Source: Arthrobacter sp. MSA 4-2
Lineage (GTDB): Bacteria; Actinomycetota; Actinomycetes; Actinomycetales; Micrococcaceae
NCBI RefSeq assembly: GCF_016405885.1
Contig: NZ_JAEKGC010000001.1
Coordinates: 186,001-250,000 of the forward strand
Length of the DNA stretch: 64,000 nt
Reading direction: 5' to 3'
Both the position numbers and the translations under genes were made by a program. The notes below the pieces were generated by a model. It ran no database searches. It was not told where the DNA came from and worked only from the letters and a program-made list of their open reading frames with translations. Positions 31,911-40,472 of this stretch are shown here, one piece after another. Numbering within the stretch: position 1 is the first letter of the stretch; each line of letters begins with the position of its first letter.

Positions 31911-32265
31911 GGCTCCCGGTAGCGACTGCGGTACCCGAAAGCGACCCCCGCGCCGGATATTTCCGGTCCGCTCGTCGCAATCGGGTGCGCTCGTCGCTAA
32001 CGGGTGCGTTTTCGACGGCAGTCCTGGAAGTGACGGCGGTACCCAAAAGCGACGGCGGCGCCTGAAAGCGACGGCCGGACCCGGAATACGTGCCGCGCTC
32101 GTCGTGATCGGGTGCGTTCGTCGCTAACGGTGCGTTTTCGACGGCAGTCCTGGAAGCGACGGCGGTACCCAAAAGCGACGGCGGCGCCTGAAAGCGACGG
32201 CGGCGCCTGAAAGCGACGGCCGGGCCGGATAATTCTGGGGCGCTCGTCGCAATCGGGTGCGTTCG
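31911..32265. repeat. Intergenic tandem repeat array (units of 127 and 145 bp)
   Basis: Two near-identical units begin with CTCGTCG(C/T)(A/G)ATCGGGTGCG at 31971 and 32098. They are flanked by the tail of a preceding unit (31911-31970) and the head of a following one (from 32243). Each unit contains a CGACGGCAGTCCTGGAAG block and short runs of AAAGCGACGGCGG; unit two has an extra copy of the 19-mer AAAGCGACGGCGGCGCCTG, which explains its length. No gene is credible here. It is probably a REP-like or minisatellite element of the 529-bp gap between glsA and the pentapeptide gene. Confidence 0.85.
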
Positions 32266-32358
32266 CGGTGGGAGAGTCGATGCGCTTCGCTAGACTTCCC
32301 AAGACCCGGCCCGGGGCAACGCTCCGGGCTCCGCCGCCACCCACCCCCAGGACAGCTC

Positions 32359-33018
32359 ATGCCGAAAAGCTCAACGCGGTCTCCGCGGATCGAAGATCTG
32401 GTGCTGCGGGACCTCGCAGTGCCCCAGGACGGTCCTCCTGAGGCTGGCGATCACCGCGAAGGTGAGTTGTACTCCTCCACCAGCCTCGACGGCCTGGACC
32501 TCGGCGGTATCTCCTTCAACGAGTGCCTGTTCGAAGGTACCTCCCTCAATGAGACGCAGCTGCGCGGGGCCCGGTTCCGCGAGTGCCGCTTCACCGAGCT
32601 GTTCGCCCCCGTCTTCGCCGCAGCCCGGAGCTCCTGGCGCAACGTCTGGCTCGAGGGCACCCGCTGGGGATCTGCGGAACTGTACGACAGCACGCTTGAA
32701 TCGGTGCGGATCAGCGGCGGGAAGCTCGACTTCCTCAATCTCCGCAGCTCAACTCTCACCGATGTGGACATCTCGGACTGCATCATCGGGGACCTCGATC
32801 TCACCGATGCGAAGGCGGTCCGCGTCGCGCTGCGCAACTGCCGGATCAACACCCTCACCCTCACGGGAAGCAGGCTGCGGGACTTCGACCTGCGCACCAC
32901 CGAGTTCCGGTCGCTCAACGGCCCGGACGGGCTGGGCGGGGTCACCATCGATTCCTACCAGTTGGGCCTCCTCGCGCCGATCCTCGCCGAGAACCTGGGC
33001 CTTCGCGTCGAGGACTGA
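32359..33018 (+). CDS. Pentapeptide-repeat protein
   Basis: Soluble protein of 219 aa. From about residue 45 it shows A(D/N)Lxx-type pentapeptide repeats (LDGLDLGGISFNECLFEGTS and later LDLTDAKAVRVALRNCRI), expected to form a right-handed beta-helix. No membrane segment or second domain is obvious. AGGAC precedes the ATG by seven bases. A TAGACT box near 32291 may be its -10. Some family members mimic DNA and protect gyrase, but there is no direct sign of that here. Relatives are common in Micrococcaceae. Confidence 0.85.
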   Translation: MPKSSTRSPRIEDLVLRDLAVPQDGPPEAGDHREGELYSSTSLDGLDLGGISFNECLFEGTSLNETQLRGARFRECRFTELFAPVFAAARSSWRNVWLEGTRWGSAELYDSTLESVRISGGKLDFLNLRSSTLTDVDISDCIIGDLDLTDAKAVRVALRNCRINTLTLTGSRLRDFDLRTTEFRSLNGPDGLGGVTIDSYQLGLLAPILAENLGLRVED

Positions 33019-33069
33019 GCCGCCCCGGCGCGCCGTGCACCAGCTCGGGCAGCCCGGTTACCCGCTCGG

Positions 33070-34569
33070 TTATCGGTCGCGCCGAGCCTGATCCCGTGGG
33101 CGGGTGTCGGGGTCGTTAGAGGTGGTATCGGAGGAGCCGTCGCCGGCCTGCCGGTCGTTGACCGAAGTGTCCGGCGCGTGATGCTCCGCCGGCGCTGGCT
33201 GGGGATTCTGCCCCTGGTATTGATCGGAGGGGTGCGTCGCGGGAGGGGTGGATCCGGCGTCCGGAGCAGGCGCATAGGGAGCGGGATACTGCCCCTGTGG
33301 GTACTGTGCGGCGTAGGGCGGGTACTGCCCAGCGGGAGCCTCGCCCTGCGGGTAGGGCGGGTACTGGCCGGCGGGAGCCTCGCCCTGCGGGTAGGGCCCC
33401 GCGTACGGCGGCGGGTACTGGCCGGGCGGGACCTGGCCCTGCGGGTAGGGCCCCGCGTACGGCGGCGGGTACTGACCGGCCGGGACCTGGCCCTGCGGGT
33501 ACGGCGGGTACTGCCCGGCATTGGGTGCGAAGGGAAACTGCCCGTAGGGGTACTGCGCGTAAGGCTGAATGGCCGGAACCGGCGCAGGCACGACCACCCG
33601 GTCCCGCCGAAGGCTGCCGGACCGGTCGAACATCCGCAGCACGACGACCGCGAAAGCCGCCGTCGTCAGCACCGAGATGCCAAGCCCGATAGCGGAGCCC
33701 TCCTTGGCGTTGACGTCTACGAGTCCGACGGCACCGAGCAGGAAGATCGTCGAGTTGTTGACGACGTGCGCAGCGATGGCCGCCTCAAGGCCGCCGGTGC
33801 GCCAGGTGATCCACCCCGCGAAGACTGCGAACAGGGCGACGTCGAGCTGGCCCAGCAGGTCATAACCGTGACCCAGCACGAAAAGCGGGACCGGCAGGAG
33901 GATCGCGAAGGCGGGATGGCGGAGCCAGCTGCCGACCGCCTGCATGAGGTAGCCGCGGAACACGTATTCCTCGGCGGCGGCCTGGAACGGCACGAGCAGG
34001 ATGGTCATCACGATCAGGATGCCTACCCGCGGACCCGCAAGGTCGAGGGTCGCGGGAACGTAGCCGGGAAACAGCGGCTCAAGGAGGAAGGACAGCGCGA
34101 TGCTGAGCGAGTAGATGACGGCGGCAGCAGCGAGGCACCGGCCGAGCCATCCCCAGCGGATCCGCCCGTGGACCGAGGAAAGCAGCCCGATGGGCCGGGG
34201 TCCGGTGATGAGGGCCGCAAGGGCGAGCGCAGGGATCAGCAAGATGAGGGACACCATCGTGAAGCCGAACACGAGCGGGTCCGAGAGGTCGAAGGACTCA
34301 AGCCTTTCGAGGTAGGAGGCGCCCAGCGCCGGGTCGAGGCCTCCCCAGATCCCGCCGATGACGAGCACGATGAGCATGAACACCAGGTAGAAGATGGTGC
34401 CGAGCAGCCCGGTCAACAGGGGCTTCCACCACCGGTGGCCGGCCCAGGAGCGGGTCAGGCGATGGAAGGGGAAGGCCTCGCCCGCCGGGGCGCCGGCCGG
34501 GTCCGCCGGGAGCTCCGCCGCTCGGTTCGATGCCGCCACGGCCGACGGGCCTTCTGCAAATCGGTCCAC
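33070..34569 (-). CDS. CPBP intramembrane protease with a Pro/Gly/Tyr repeat tail
   Basis: Membrane protein of 499 aa. About seven hydrophobic segments form the CPBP (Abi) glutamic protease domain. The active-site motifs are EEYVFRG (Glu-Glu-x-x-x-Arg), LFVLGH and AAHVVNN. The C-terminal 150 residues are a cytoplasmic-type low-complexity tail with many PYPQG(Q/E) and AGQYPP repeats, reflected in tandem DNA repeats at about 33300-33520. Such proteases often act in prenyl-protein processing or bacteriocin immunity; here the substrate is unknown. The tail may bind partners or the cell wall. Confidence 0.88.
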   Translation of the reverse strand: MDRFAEGPSAVAASNRAAELPADPAGAPAGEAFPFHRLTRSWAGHRWWKPLLTGLLGTIFYLVFMLIVLVIGGIWGGLDPALGASYLERLESFDLSDPLVFGFTMVSLILLIPALALAALITGPRPIGLLSSVHGRIRWGWLGRCLAAAAVIYSLSIALSFLLEPLFPGYVPATLDLAGPRVGILIVMTILLVPFQAAAEEYVFRGYLMQAVGSWLRHPAFAILLPVPLFVLGHGYDLLGQLDVALFAVFAGWITWRTGGLEAAIAAHVVNNSTIFLLGAVGLVDVNAKEGSAIGLGISVLTTAAFAVVVLRMFDRSGSLRRDRVVVPAPVPAIQPYAQYPYGQFPFAPNAGQYPPYPQGQVPAGQYPPPYAGPYPQGQVPPGQYPPPYAGPYPQGEAPAGQYPPYPQGEAPAGQYPPYAAQYPQGQYPAPYAPAPDAGSTPPATHPSDQYQGQNPQPAPAEHHAPDTSVNDRQAGDGSSDTTSNDPDTRPRDQARRDR

Positions 34570-34631
34570 TGTGTGCTTATCCGTCCCTCATCGAGACCGT
34601 GCCCGCGGTTCGGGTCGGTGCCTTCTTCTCC

Positions 34632-35339
34632 TTAACGGTAAACGTCAGCCAAAGTAGCCCGGGCATCGCGCCGCGACCGCACCTGACCGATGACTGTCAC
34701 TGTGCAGGTCAGGACGGCCGAGAGGGTGATCCCCGCCCACAGGTCGATCTTCAGGGCCGCGGCGCCCGCAACGGCGCCGGCCAGGATGAGGGCGATGGCG
34801 GCGGCCCGGCGCACCCAGAAGGGGCTTGTGCCGCCCGCGATCCTCGAGTCGGAGGCGAGCCCGGTGATGGTGGAGGTCACCACGACCGTCGTGATCTCGG
34901 CGACCTTGAGGCGTTTCGCGGTGGCGGCCTGGATCCCCATCACCAGGCCCAGGGCCGACGTCGTGATGCTTCCCAGGGTCTCGTCGTCGGCGACGTCGAC
35001 AAGCGCCGTGAAGACTGCGAGCGCCACCATCACCCCTGCCACCGCAGCCAGGGCGGTGGTCGTCCGGCCCGACCAGCCCTCGGGGGCGCGGCGCAGCAGT
35101 CGCCCCGCGATGGCTGCCCCCACCATGAAAAAGACGAGCGCCAGGGCCGGCCGGAGCACGGGAAGGTCGCTGCCGCCGGCGAACGCCATTCCGAGGAGCA
35201 CGACGTTGCCGGTCATGTTGCCGGTGAACACCCGGTCCAGTCCGAGGTAGCCGACGGCGTCGATGACACCTGTGGAGAACGTCAGCACGAGCATCAACAC
35301 CAGGTGCAGCCGGTCGGTGGGCAGGGACGTCTTCTTCAT
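34632..35339 (-). CDS. DUF1275/YoaK family membrane protein
   Basis: Integral membrane protein of 235 aa with about six hydrophobic segments. Family landmarks are TFSTGVIDAVGYLGL (about 25-39), FTGNMTGNVVLLG (about 43-55) and MGIQAATAKRLKV. The ATG at 35339 has a GGAGG site five bases upstream, better than the frame starting four codons earlier. The family is widespread; transport has been proposed but is not shown. It is divergent from the gamma-glutamyltransferase gene. Confidence 0.85.
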   Translation of the reverse strand: MKKTSLPTDRLHLVLMLVLTFSTGVIDAVGYLGLDRVFTGNMTGNVVLLGMAFAGGSDLPVLRPALALVFFMVGAAIAGRLLRRAPEGWSGRTTTALAAVAGVMVALAVFTALVDVADDETLGSITTSALGLVMGIQAATAKRLKVAEITTVVVTSTITGLASDSRIAGGTSPFWVRRAAAIALILAGAVAGAAALKIDLWAGITLSAVLTCTVTVIGQVRSRRDARATLADVYR

Positions 35340-35648
35340 GCGGTCCTCCAAAGCGTGGCCGGCGGGAATCGGGACAGGGGAGCGGGCCCGTCCAGGGTTG
35401 ACAGGGACTGGTTCACAGCGACAGGCCGCAGCGACAGGTTCACACGGGCGGGTCGGCGGGTGGGACGGCCGCGGTTCGGGACCGGCAGCCCCGCCGGAAC
35501 CGATCCGCCTGGCCGACGCCGGTGCTGCTGATGATCTTGTGAGGAATGTATACGAAGCATATCGTCGGAGCAGAGAAGATATCCCATATCAACGGGCCCC
35601 GCCGAGGGGAGATCCGTCCACGCCCTGCCCGGGCCGAAAGGCGCTTCC
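35340..35648. promoter_or_regulatory. Divergent regulatory region of DUF1275 and gamma-glutamyltransferase genes
   Basis: On the plus strand TTGTGA and TATCGT near 35538-35565 form a possible -35/-10 pair 17 bases apart. ATATC recurs in CATATC, GATATC and CATATC between 35558 and 35590, perhaps a regulator site. Near 35411-35445 the words GGTTCACA and CAGCGACAGG each occur twice, a small direct-repeat cluster. None is proven. Confidence 0.35.
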
Positions 35649-37451
35649 ATGACGTACACACCGGCGGGGGCCTTCACCACCCGTCCCACCCTGCAGGGCA
35701 ATTTCGGCATGACAGCCTCCACCCATTGGCTGGCGACGGCCTCTGCGCAGGCTGTCTTGGAGCGCGGCGGCAACGCCTTCGACGCCGCGGTCGCTGGGGC
35801 CTTCGTGCTGCACGTCGTCGAACCCCACCTCAACGGCCCCGGCGGTGACATGACGGGCGTCTTCACCACCGCCGCGGACCCCACGCCGACCGTGCTCATG
35901 GGGCAGGGCCCCGCCCCGGCCGGTGCCACCCGGGAGCACTACCTCGCCGAGGGACTCGAGCTGGTGCCCGGGGCGGGAGCACTGGCGGCCGCGGTGCCCG
36001 GGGCCGTCGACGCGTGGCTGCTGCTGCTGCGCGACCATGGCTCGTGGGAACTCGGCGACGTCCTGGCCTACGCGATCGGCTACGCCCGGAACGGGCACCC
36101 CGTCCTGGCCCGTGTCGGTGCCACCATCGCCACCGTCGCCGAACTGTTCACCGAGCACTGGCCCAGCTCGGCAGCCCTGTGGATGCCGGATGGACGGCCG
36201 CCGGCCGCGGGGAAGATCATCACCAACGAGGCCTACGCGGGCGTCCTCGACGGGCTGGTCGGCGCCGGGTCCGACGCGGCGACCCGCGAGGCACGGATCG
36301 ATGCCGCCCGCCACGAGTGGCGGACCGGGACCGTGGCCTCGGCGGCGGTGGACTTCCTTTCCATCCCACACCGCCATTCGTCAGGGACCGACCACGCCGG
36401 GGTGATCACCCGGCAGGACTTCGCCGGCTTCGGGGCCGGGTACGAACCGGCGGTCACCTACGATTTCCGTGGGCACACCATCGCCAAGACCGGACCGTGG
36501 GGGCAGGGGCCAGCGCTGCTGCAGACCCTGGCGATCCTGGACGGGCTTCCCGATGACCACCTCGACCCCTCGACCGCACTCGGTGCGCACACCATCCTTG
36601 AGGCCCAGAAGCTCGCCATTGCGGACCGTGAGGCCTACTACGGCGACGCCGCGGTGCCCCTTGAGTACCTGCTCTCAGAGGAGTACGCGGCGCAGCGCCG
36701 GACCCTGATCGGAGAGCGGGCCTCAACCGAGTTCCGTCCCGGCAGCGTTCCCGGACACGAACCGTTCCTCCCGCCGCTGAGGACCGAGTACACCCCGCCG
36801 GCGGCCGCCGGGAGGCCCTTCGCCGGGGCGGGGGAACCGACAGTCTCCCGCGCCGGGGAGACCCGCGGCGACACCTGCCACATCGACGTAGTCGACCGCT
36901 GGGGGAATATGATCTCGGCGACGCCCAGCGGCGGCTGGCTCCAGTCCTCGCCGGCCATCCCCGGGCTTGGCTTCTGCCTCGGTACCCGCCTGCAGATGAC
37001 GTGGCTGGAGGACGGCGCCCCCTCAACGCTGCGCCCGGGCCGGCGCCCGCGCACCACCCTGACGCCCACCCTCGTCCTGCGGGACGGTGAGCCGGTGGTG
37101 GCCCTCGGCTCGCCGGGAGGGGACCAGCAGGACCAGTGGCAGCTGCTGTACCTGCTGCGCACCATCGTCGGGGGCTACACCCCCCAGGAGGCCATTGACG
37201 CGCCCTCGCTCCATACGACCTCGATTCCCGGCTCGTTCTGGCCGCGCACGTGGGAACCGGGTGGAGCGGTCGTGGAGGACCGGCTGGGAGACGAAGTCAT
37301 TGCTGAGCTCGAACGCCGCGGACACGTCGTGACCCGGGCAGGGGACTGGGCACTGGGGCGGCTTTCCTGCGTCACTGCCGATCCGGCCTCCGGGATCCTC
37401 CAGGCGGCGGCCAATCCGCGCGGCGCGCAGGGATATGCCGCCGGCCGCTGA
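35649..37451 (+). CDS. Gamma-glutamyltransferase family protein
   Basis: Ntn-hydrolase of 600 aa, made as a precursor that cleaves itself to expose an N-terminal Thr. The likely nucleophile is Thr409 in GDTCHIDVVD, aligned with the TTH-x-S-V-V-D motif; the second Thr is a Cys here. GGNAFDAAVA and NGPGGDM are typical large-subunit blocks. No signal peptide is seen, so it may act in the cytoplasm. The family transfers or hydrolyses gamma-glutamyl groups, but divergent members include cephalosporin acylases, so the substrate is uncertain. GAAAGG precedes the ATG. Confidence 0.87.
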   Translation: MTYTPAGAFTTRPTLQGNFGMTASTHWLATASAQAVLERGGNAFDAAVAGAFVLHVVEPHLNGPGGDMTGVFTTAADPTPTVLMGQGPAPAGATREHYLAEGLELVPGAGALAAAVPGAVDAWLLLLRDHGSWELGDVLAYAIGYARNGHPVLARVGATIATVAELFTEHWPSSAALWMPDGRPPAAGKIITNEAYAGVLDGLVGAGSDAATREARIDAARHEWRTGTVASAAVDFLSIPHRHSSGTDHAGVITRQDFAGFGAGYEPAVTYDFRGHTIAKTGPWGQGPALLQTLAILDGLPDDHLDPSTALGAHTILEAQKLAIADREAYYGDAAVPLEYLLSEEYAAQRRTLIGERASTEFRPGSVPGHEPFLPPLRTEYTPPAAAGRPFAGAGEPTVSRAGETRGDTCHIDVVDRWGNMISATPSGGWLQSSPAIPGLGFCLGTRLQMTWLEDGAPSTLRPGRRPRTTLTPTLVLRDGEPVVALGSPGGDQQDQWQLLYLLRTIVGGYTPQEAIDAPSLHTTSIPGSFWPRTWEPGGAVVEDRLGDEVIAELERRGHVVTRAGDWALGRLSCVTADPASGILQAAANPRGAQGYAAGR

Positions 37452-37560
37452 CCGGCATCCGACCGGCAGATCCCTACCGGGCTGTCCCGGGGACTTCATG
37501 CAGGGGGCGGGCCGCCGCCGGACGGCGCCACGGGGGAGCGCCCTCTGCCGGCTGACCGCC

Positions 37561-38814
37561 TTAGAGGAAGGGGCGGAGCGGCGCGAGCACCATTTCGCTG
37601 AACCGGGCCACGACGTGCCGGCTCTCCCACTCCTCGAGGGTGAGCAGGCGGGTGTTTGAGCTGTCGATCTCGAAGATCTGTTCCATGGTGCGGGCCAGAT
37701 CCTTATCGAAGATTTCGAGGTTGGTCTCGTAGTTGCCGGTCAGGCTCAGCCTGTCGATGTTCGCAGTGCCCACCGTTGACCATTCACCGTCCACCGTCGC
37801 GGTCTTGGCGTGGATCATCGCGTTCTGGTACAGCAGGACCTGCACGCCGCAGCGCAGCATCGAGGAGTAGAACCCGCGCGAGAGGCAGTCGGCGACGACG
37901 TGGTTCGAGTCCTCGGGCAGGATCACGCGCACGTCAACGCCGCGCTGACTCGCCCGCAGCAGCGCGTCCATGATCTGCTGGTCGGGGATGAAGTAGGCGG
38001 TGGTGATGTAGATCGAGCGCGTGGCGCGGTTGATGGCATCGAGGTATACCCCGCGGATGGGGAACACGAGGTTCGCCGGGATGTTGTTGACGGCCCGGAT
38101 CCGCGGTTCCCAGAAACCGGCGCTGGTGTCGGCCATCTTCGCGTTCCGCTTCGCGCTCAGGTTCCAGACGCTCACGAAGGCCTGGCGGAGCTCCCACACC
38201 GACGGTCCGGTGATTGCCAGGTGGGTGTCGCGCCACTTCGTGGCGTACAGGGAACCGATGTTGTAGCCGCCGACAAAGCCGATGGCGTCATCGACCACCA
38301 TCAGTTTCCGATGGTCAAGGCCGGTGCCCCGGATGTTGGTGAACAGCACCGAGGGCCGCAGGACCGGAAACCGGAATACGTGCACGTCCGGGTGGAACCG
38401 GTAGAACGAGGGGCGCACCACGAGATTGGCGAAACCGTCGTAGATCACGTGGACCTTGACGCCGCGGGCCGCCGCGGCGTTGATGGCGTCACGGAACCGC
38501 CGCCCCATCGCGTCGCCCTTCCAGATGTAGGTCTCGAGCAGGATCTCCTGCTCGGCCTTCTCAATTGCCTCGATCATCGCGTTGAAGAGATCTTCGCCGA
38601 AGGTGTAGACGGTCGTCGTGGACTCGTTGATCGTCGTGGTGAAGGTGCCGGGCCGGGGGAAGCCCTCCCGGGTCCGGCGGATGCGTTTCTGCACGGCGTC
38701 GATGAGGACGGCGGAGGCGATGACGGCCGCCTGGACACCGAAGAAAAGGAGAGCAGCGCGGCGAAGGGCGGTCGTGGCAAACTCCATCACAGCCCTGTGG
38801 TTCAGCGAGTCCAT
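37561..38814 (-). CDS. Cardiolipin synthase / phospholipase D-like protein
   Basis: Membrane-associated enzyme of 417 aa. An N-terminal hydrophobic segment (about 20-40) anchors it. Two HKD motifs form the active site: His168-x-Lys170-x4-Asp175 (LDHRKLMVVDD) and His335-x-Lys337-x4-Asp342 (MIHAKTATVDG). The layout fits phospholipid transfer to make cardiolipin, though other PLD-type functions are possible. A TAGGCT box six bases before the ATG suggests leaderless expression. It is convergent with the gamma-glutamyltransferase gene. Confidence 0.88.
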   Translation of the reverse strand: MDSLNHRAVMEFATTALRRAALLFFGVQAAVIASAVLIDAVQKRIRRTREGFPRPGTFTTTINESTTTVYTFGEDLFNAMIEAIEKAEQEILLETYIWKGDAMGRRFRDAINAAAARGVKVHVIYDGFANLVVRPSFYRFHPDVHVFRFPVLRPSVLFTNIRGTGLDHRKLMVVDDAIGFVGGYNIGSLYATKWRDTHLAITGPSVWELRQAFVSVWNLSAKRNAKMADTSAGFWEPRIRAVNNIPANLVFPIRGVYLDAINRATRSIYITTAYFIPDQQIMDALLRASQRGVDVRVILPEDSNHVVADCLSRGFYSSMLRCGVQVLLYQNAMIHAKTATVDGEWSTVGTANIDRLSLTGNYETNLEIFDKDLARTMEQIFEIDSSNTRLLTLEEWESRHVVARFSEMVLAPLRPFL

Positions 38815-38820
38815 GACTAG

Positions 38821-38826
38821 AGCCTA
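38821..38826 (-). promoter_or_regulatory. Leaderless -10 box of the cardiolipin synthase gene
   Basis: TAGGCT on the minus strand, exactly six bases before the ATG at 38814. No ribosome-binding site is seen. Confidence 0.5.
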
Positions 38827-38877
38827 TCGTTCGGAGGGCCCGGTCCTGACCCGCATCCGAGCGCGCGGGCGGCGGCG

Positions 38878-39621
38878 CTAGTGCGCCCCGACCAGACGGG
38901 CCTCCGCTGTGGCCTTTGCCACCCCGTTGGTCCACGCGTAGCCATGCCCGGGCAGGACGATTTGGGCTCCCGTGCCCTCCAGCGCATCGAGGGAGGCGAG
39001 GGCCGCGGCGGTGTCCGCGGTCGCGGCCCGGGCCACGATCTGCGGCCCCCGCCGCCCGGTGTACGGGTCGAGGGTCACCAGTGCGTCGCCGCTGATCAGC
39101 ACGCCACGCTCGGGAAAGGACAGCGCACAGTGGCCCAGGGTATGCCCCGGGGAGGGGACCAGGACGGGGTTTCCCGGCAGGGCGGCGGCACTGGCGGAGG
39201 TCAACGGCTCAAGTTTTTTCACCCCGCGCACCTTGAGGGCGCCGGCGGCCGCCATACGGGCCAGCACCGGGACCGCCTGGGGATACCGCACCGGGTACAG
39301 CAGCGGCGTCCTCTCCCGCTGGTACCGGTAGGGGTGGGCGGCGATGTATGCGTCGTCCACGTGGCCGTAGACGGGGATCCCGTGCTGACTCCGCAGGTAT
39401 TCGGCGAACCCGACGTGGTCGAAATGGCCATGGGTCAGCACCACGGCCCGCACGTCGGCGAGGCTCCTGCCCAGGCTGCTCAGCGCGCCGATGAACTTCC
39501 GCCGCGTGCCCGGCAGCCCTGCGTCGACAAGGAGCAGGCCCCCGCCGTCCTCGATCAGATAGCAGTTCGTGTGCGCGTGGGTAATGCGGTGGATCCCCTC
39601 GGCGACATTCGGCGTGAGCAT
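38878..39621 (-). CDS. Metallo-beta-lactamase-fold hydrolase
   Basis: Cytoplasmic metal-dependent hydrolase of 247 aa. The zinc motif is THGHFDH (His64, His66, Asp68, His69), with further ligands in SPGHTLGH, ISGDAL and LPGHG. The fold serves many activities such as glyoxalase II, lactonase or thioesterase; no specific one is indicated. The ATG at 39621 has GGGAGG eight bases upstream; a longer frame adds 81 unlikely residues. It stands alone upstream of the cardiolipin synthase gene. Confidence 0.88.
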   Translation of the reverse strand: MLTPNVAEGIHRITHAHTNCYLIEDGGGLLLVDAGLPGTRRKFIGALSSLGRSLADVRAVVLTHGHFDHVGFAEYLRSQHGIPVYGHVDDAYIAAHPYRYQRERTPLLYPVRYPQAVPVLARMAAAGALKVRGVKKLEPLTSASAAALPGNPVLVPSPGHTLGHCALSFPERGVLISGDALVTLDPYTGRRGPQIVARAATADTAAALASLDALEGTGAQIVLPGHGYAWTNGVAKATAEARLVGAH

Positions 39622-39832
39622 GTTGGATCCTCCCTGGGGCAAGCCGGAAAATTCTAGCCAAACAGTGCAAGGGGGAGGTCCGCAAGGACCATTCTTTCCA
39701 AACCCGGGCTTGCCCGATACGTTGGACTTGTAGTCGATTTCACGCCGATGTGCCGGTGTGGGGCACCGGTTGCCCGGTCTTTGCGGGGCGGATGCACCAA
39801 TGCCGGCGCAAGTCCAGAAGCGGTAGGGTCCG

Positions 39833-40093
39833 GTGATCAGCGAAAAGGACCAGCAGCGCCGCACCTGCGCGGCCTTCCGGCAGACGGGCCTGAGCCTTTA
39901 CGAGCTGTGGCTGCGCTATGTCGGGCTTGGCGGGAACGCCGGCGAGGAGGAGGTGGACGCCTACCTCCACAGTTCGCTGCTGCTTCCGGCCTTTGAGCGG
40001 GACATGCTCGCGCACGCGGTGAACGAATTCATTGCTGAACAACCGGCTCCGTCGCGCGCGCCCTACAGCGGCGAAGGTCGCGGAGGGTCCTGA
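39833..40093 (+). CDS. Small hypothetical protein (86 aa)
   Basis: Soluble, mostly helical protein. Its core GLSLYELWLRYVGLGGNAGE and LHSSLLLPAFERDMLAHAVN is of a type I remember from Arthrobacter genomes without known function. The GTG at 39833 is the only start before the conserved core. It is followed after 48 bases by the HTH-like gene at 40142 on the same strand, so they may be cotranscribed. The sequence does not identify a catalytic site. Confidence 0.72.
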   Translation: MISEKDQQRRTCAAFRQTGLSLYELWLRYVGLGGNAGEEEVDAYLHSSLLLPAFERDMLAHAVNEFIAEQPAPSRAPYSGEGRGGS

Positions 40094-40141
40094 CCGGCTG
40101 ATAAATTCGAAGACCAACCCCTGTCACGTGAAAGGGCGGCC

Positions 40142-40384
40142 ATGACCGAATCCAGCCCCAGTCCCATCAAGCGGATCATGATTGCTGCAGCGGACCTCGA
40201 ACAAGCCGAGTTCGAGCGCGACCGGCTGGCCCTGCTGTACCGGGACCTTGTGCTTGAGGCCTTCGGGGCGGGGGAGGAGCCGGGAGCGCTGGCCGAGGCC
40301 ACCGGGATCCCCGAAGCCGAACTTTTGAGGATTTCCGCCCTCGTGACCCCCGCCGGGCGCGGCCGGGAGACGCTTCCCGGCTAG
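40142..40384 (+). CDS. Small helical protein, HTH-like (80 aa), paralogue of 13360-13584
   Basis: Protein of the same small family as the product at 13360-13584. The shared pattern is I-x-IAAAD, a charged first helix, and a second half ALAEATGIPEAELLRI that looks like a minimal helix-turn-helix. This copy has a better-preserved HTH. A GAAAGG site precedes the ATG. The gene follows the 86-residue hypothetical protein. DNA or RNA binding is plausible but unproven. Confidence 0.75.
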   Translation: MTESSPSPIKRIMIAAADLEQAEFERDRLALLYRDLVLEAFGAGEEPGALAEATGIPEAELLRISALVTPAGRGRETLPG

Positions 40385-40409
40385 GTCCTGGACGCCGAGG
40401 CCCGGACGC

Positions 40410-40445
40410 GGTGGTCCTGCCCGGGCGGTGGCCCGCCGGACCACC
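40410..40445. terminator. Nested hairpin between convergent genes
   Basis: Outer 8-bp stem GGTGGTCC / GGACCACC (40410-40417, 40438-40445) and inner 5-bp stem CGGGC / GCCCG (40422-40426, 40431-40435). It lies between the small HTH-like gene and the end of the sugar permease operon and is probably a bidirectional terminator. Confidence 0.6.
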
Positions 40446-40472
40446 ACGCGATGGCCGAAAGGCGCCGGATCC

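Noticed and set aside
30016-32172. Longer glsA frame beginning at 32172
   Set aside because: The extra 114 codons read through the intergenic repeat array, and the glutaminase domain starts normally at 31830.
31911-32265. CRISPR array
   Set aside because: Unit lengths are 127-145 bp with no unique spacers and no cas genes nearby.
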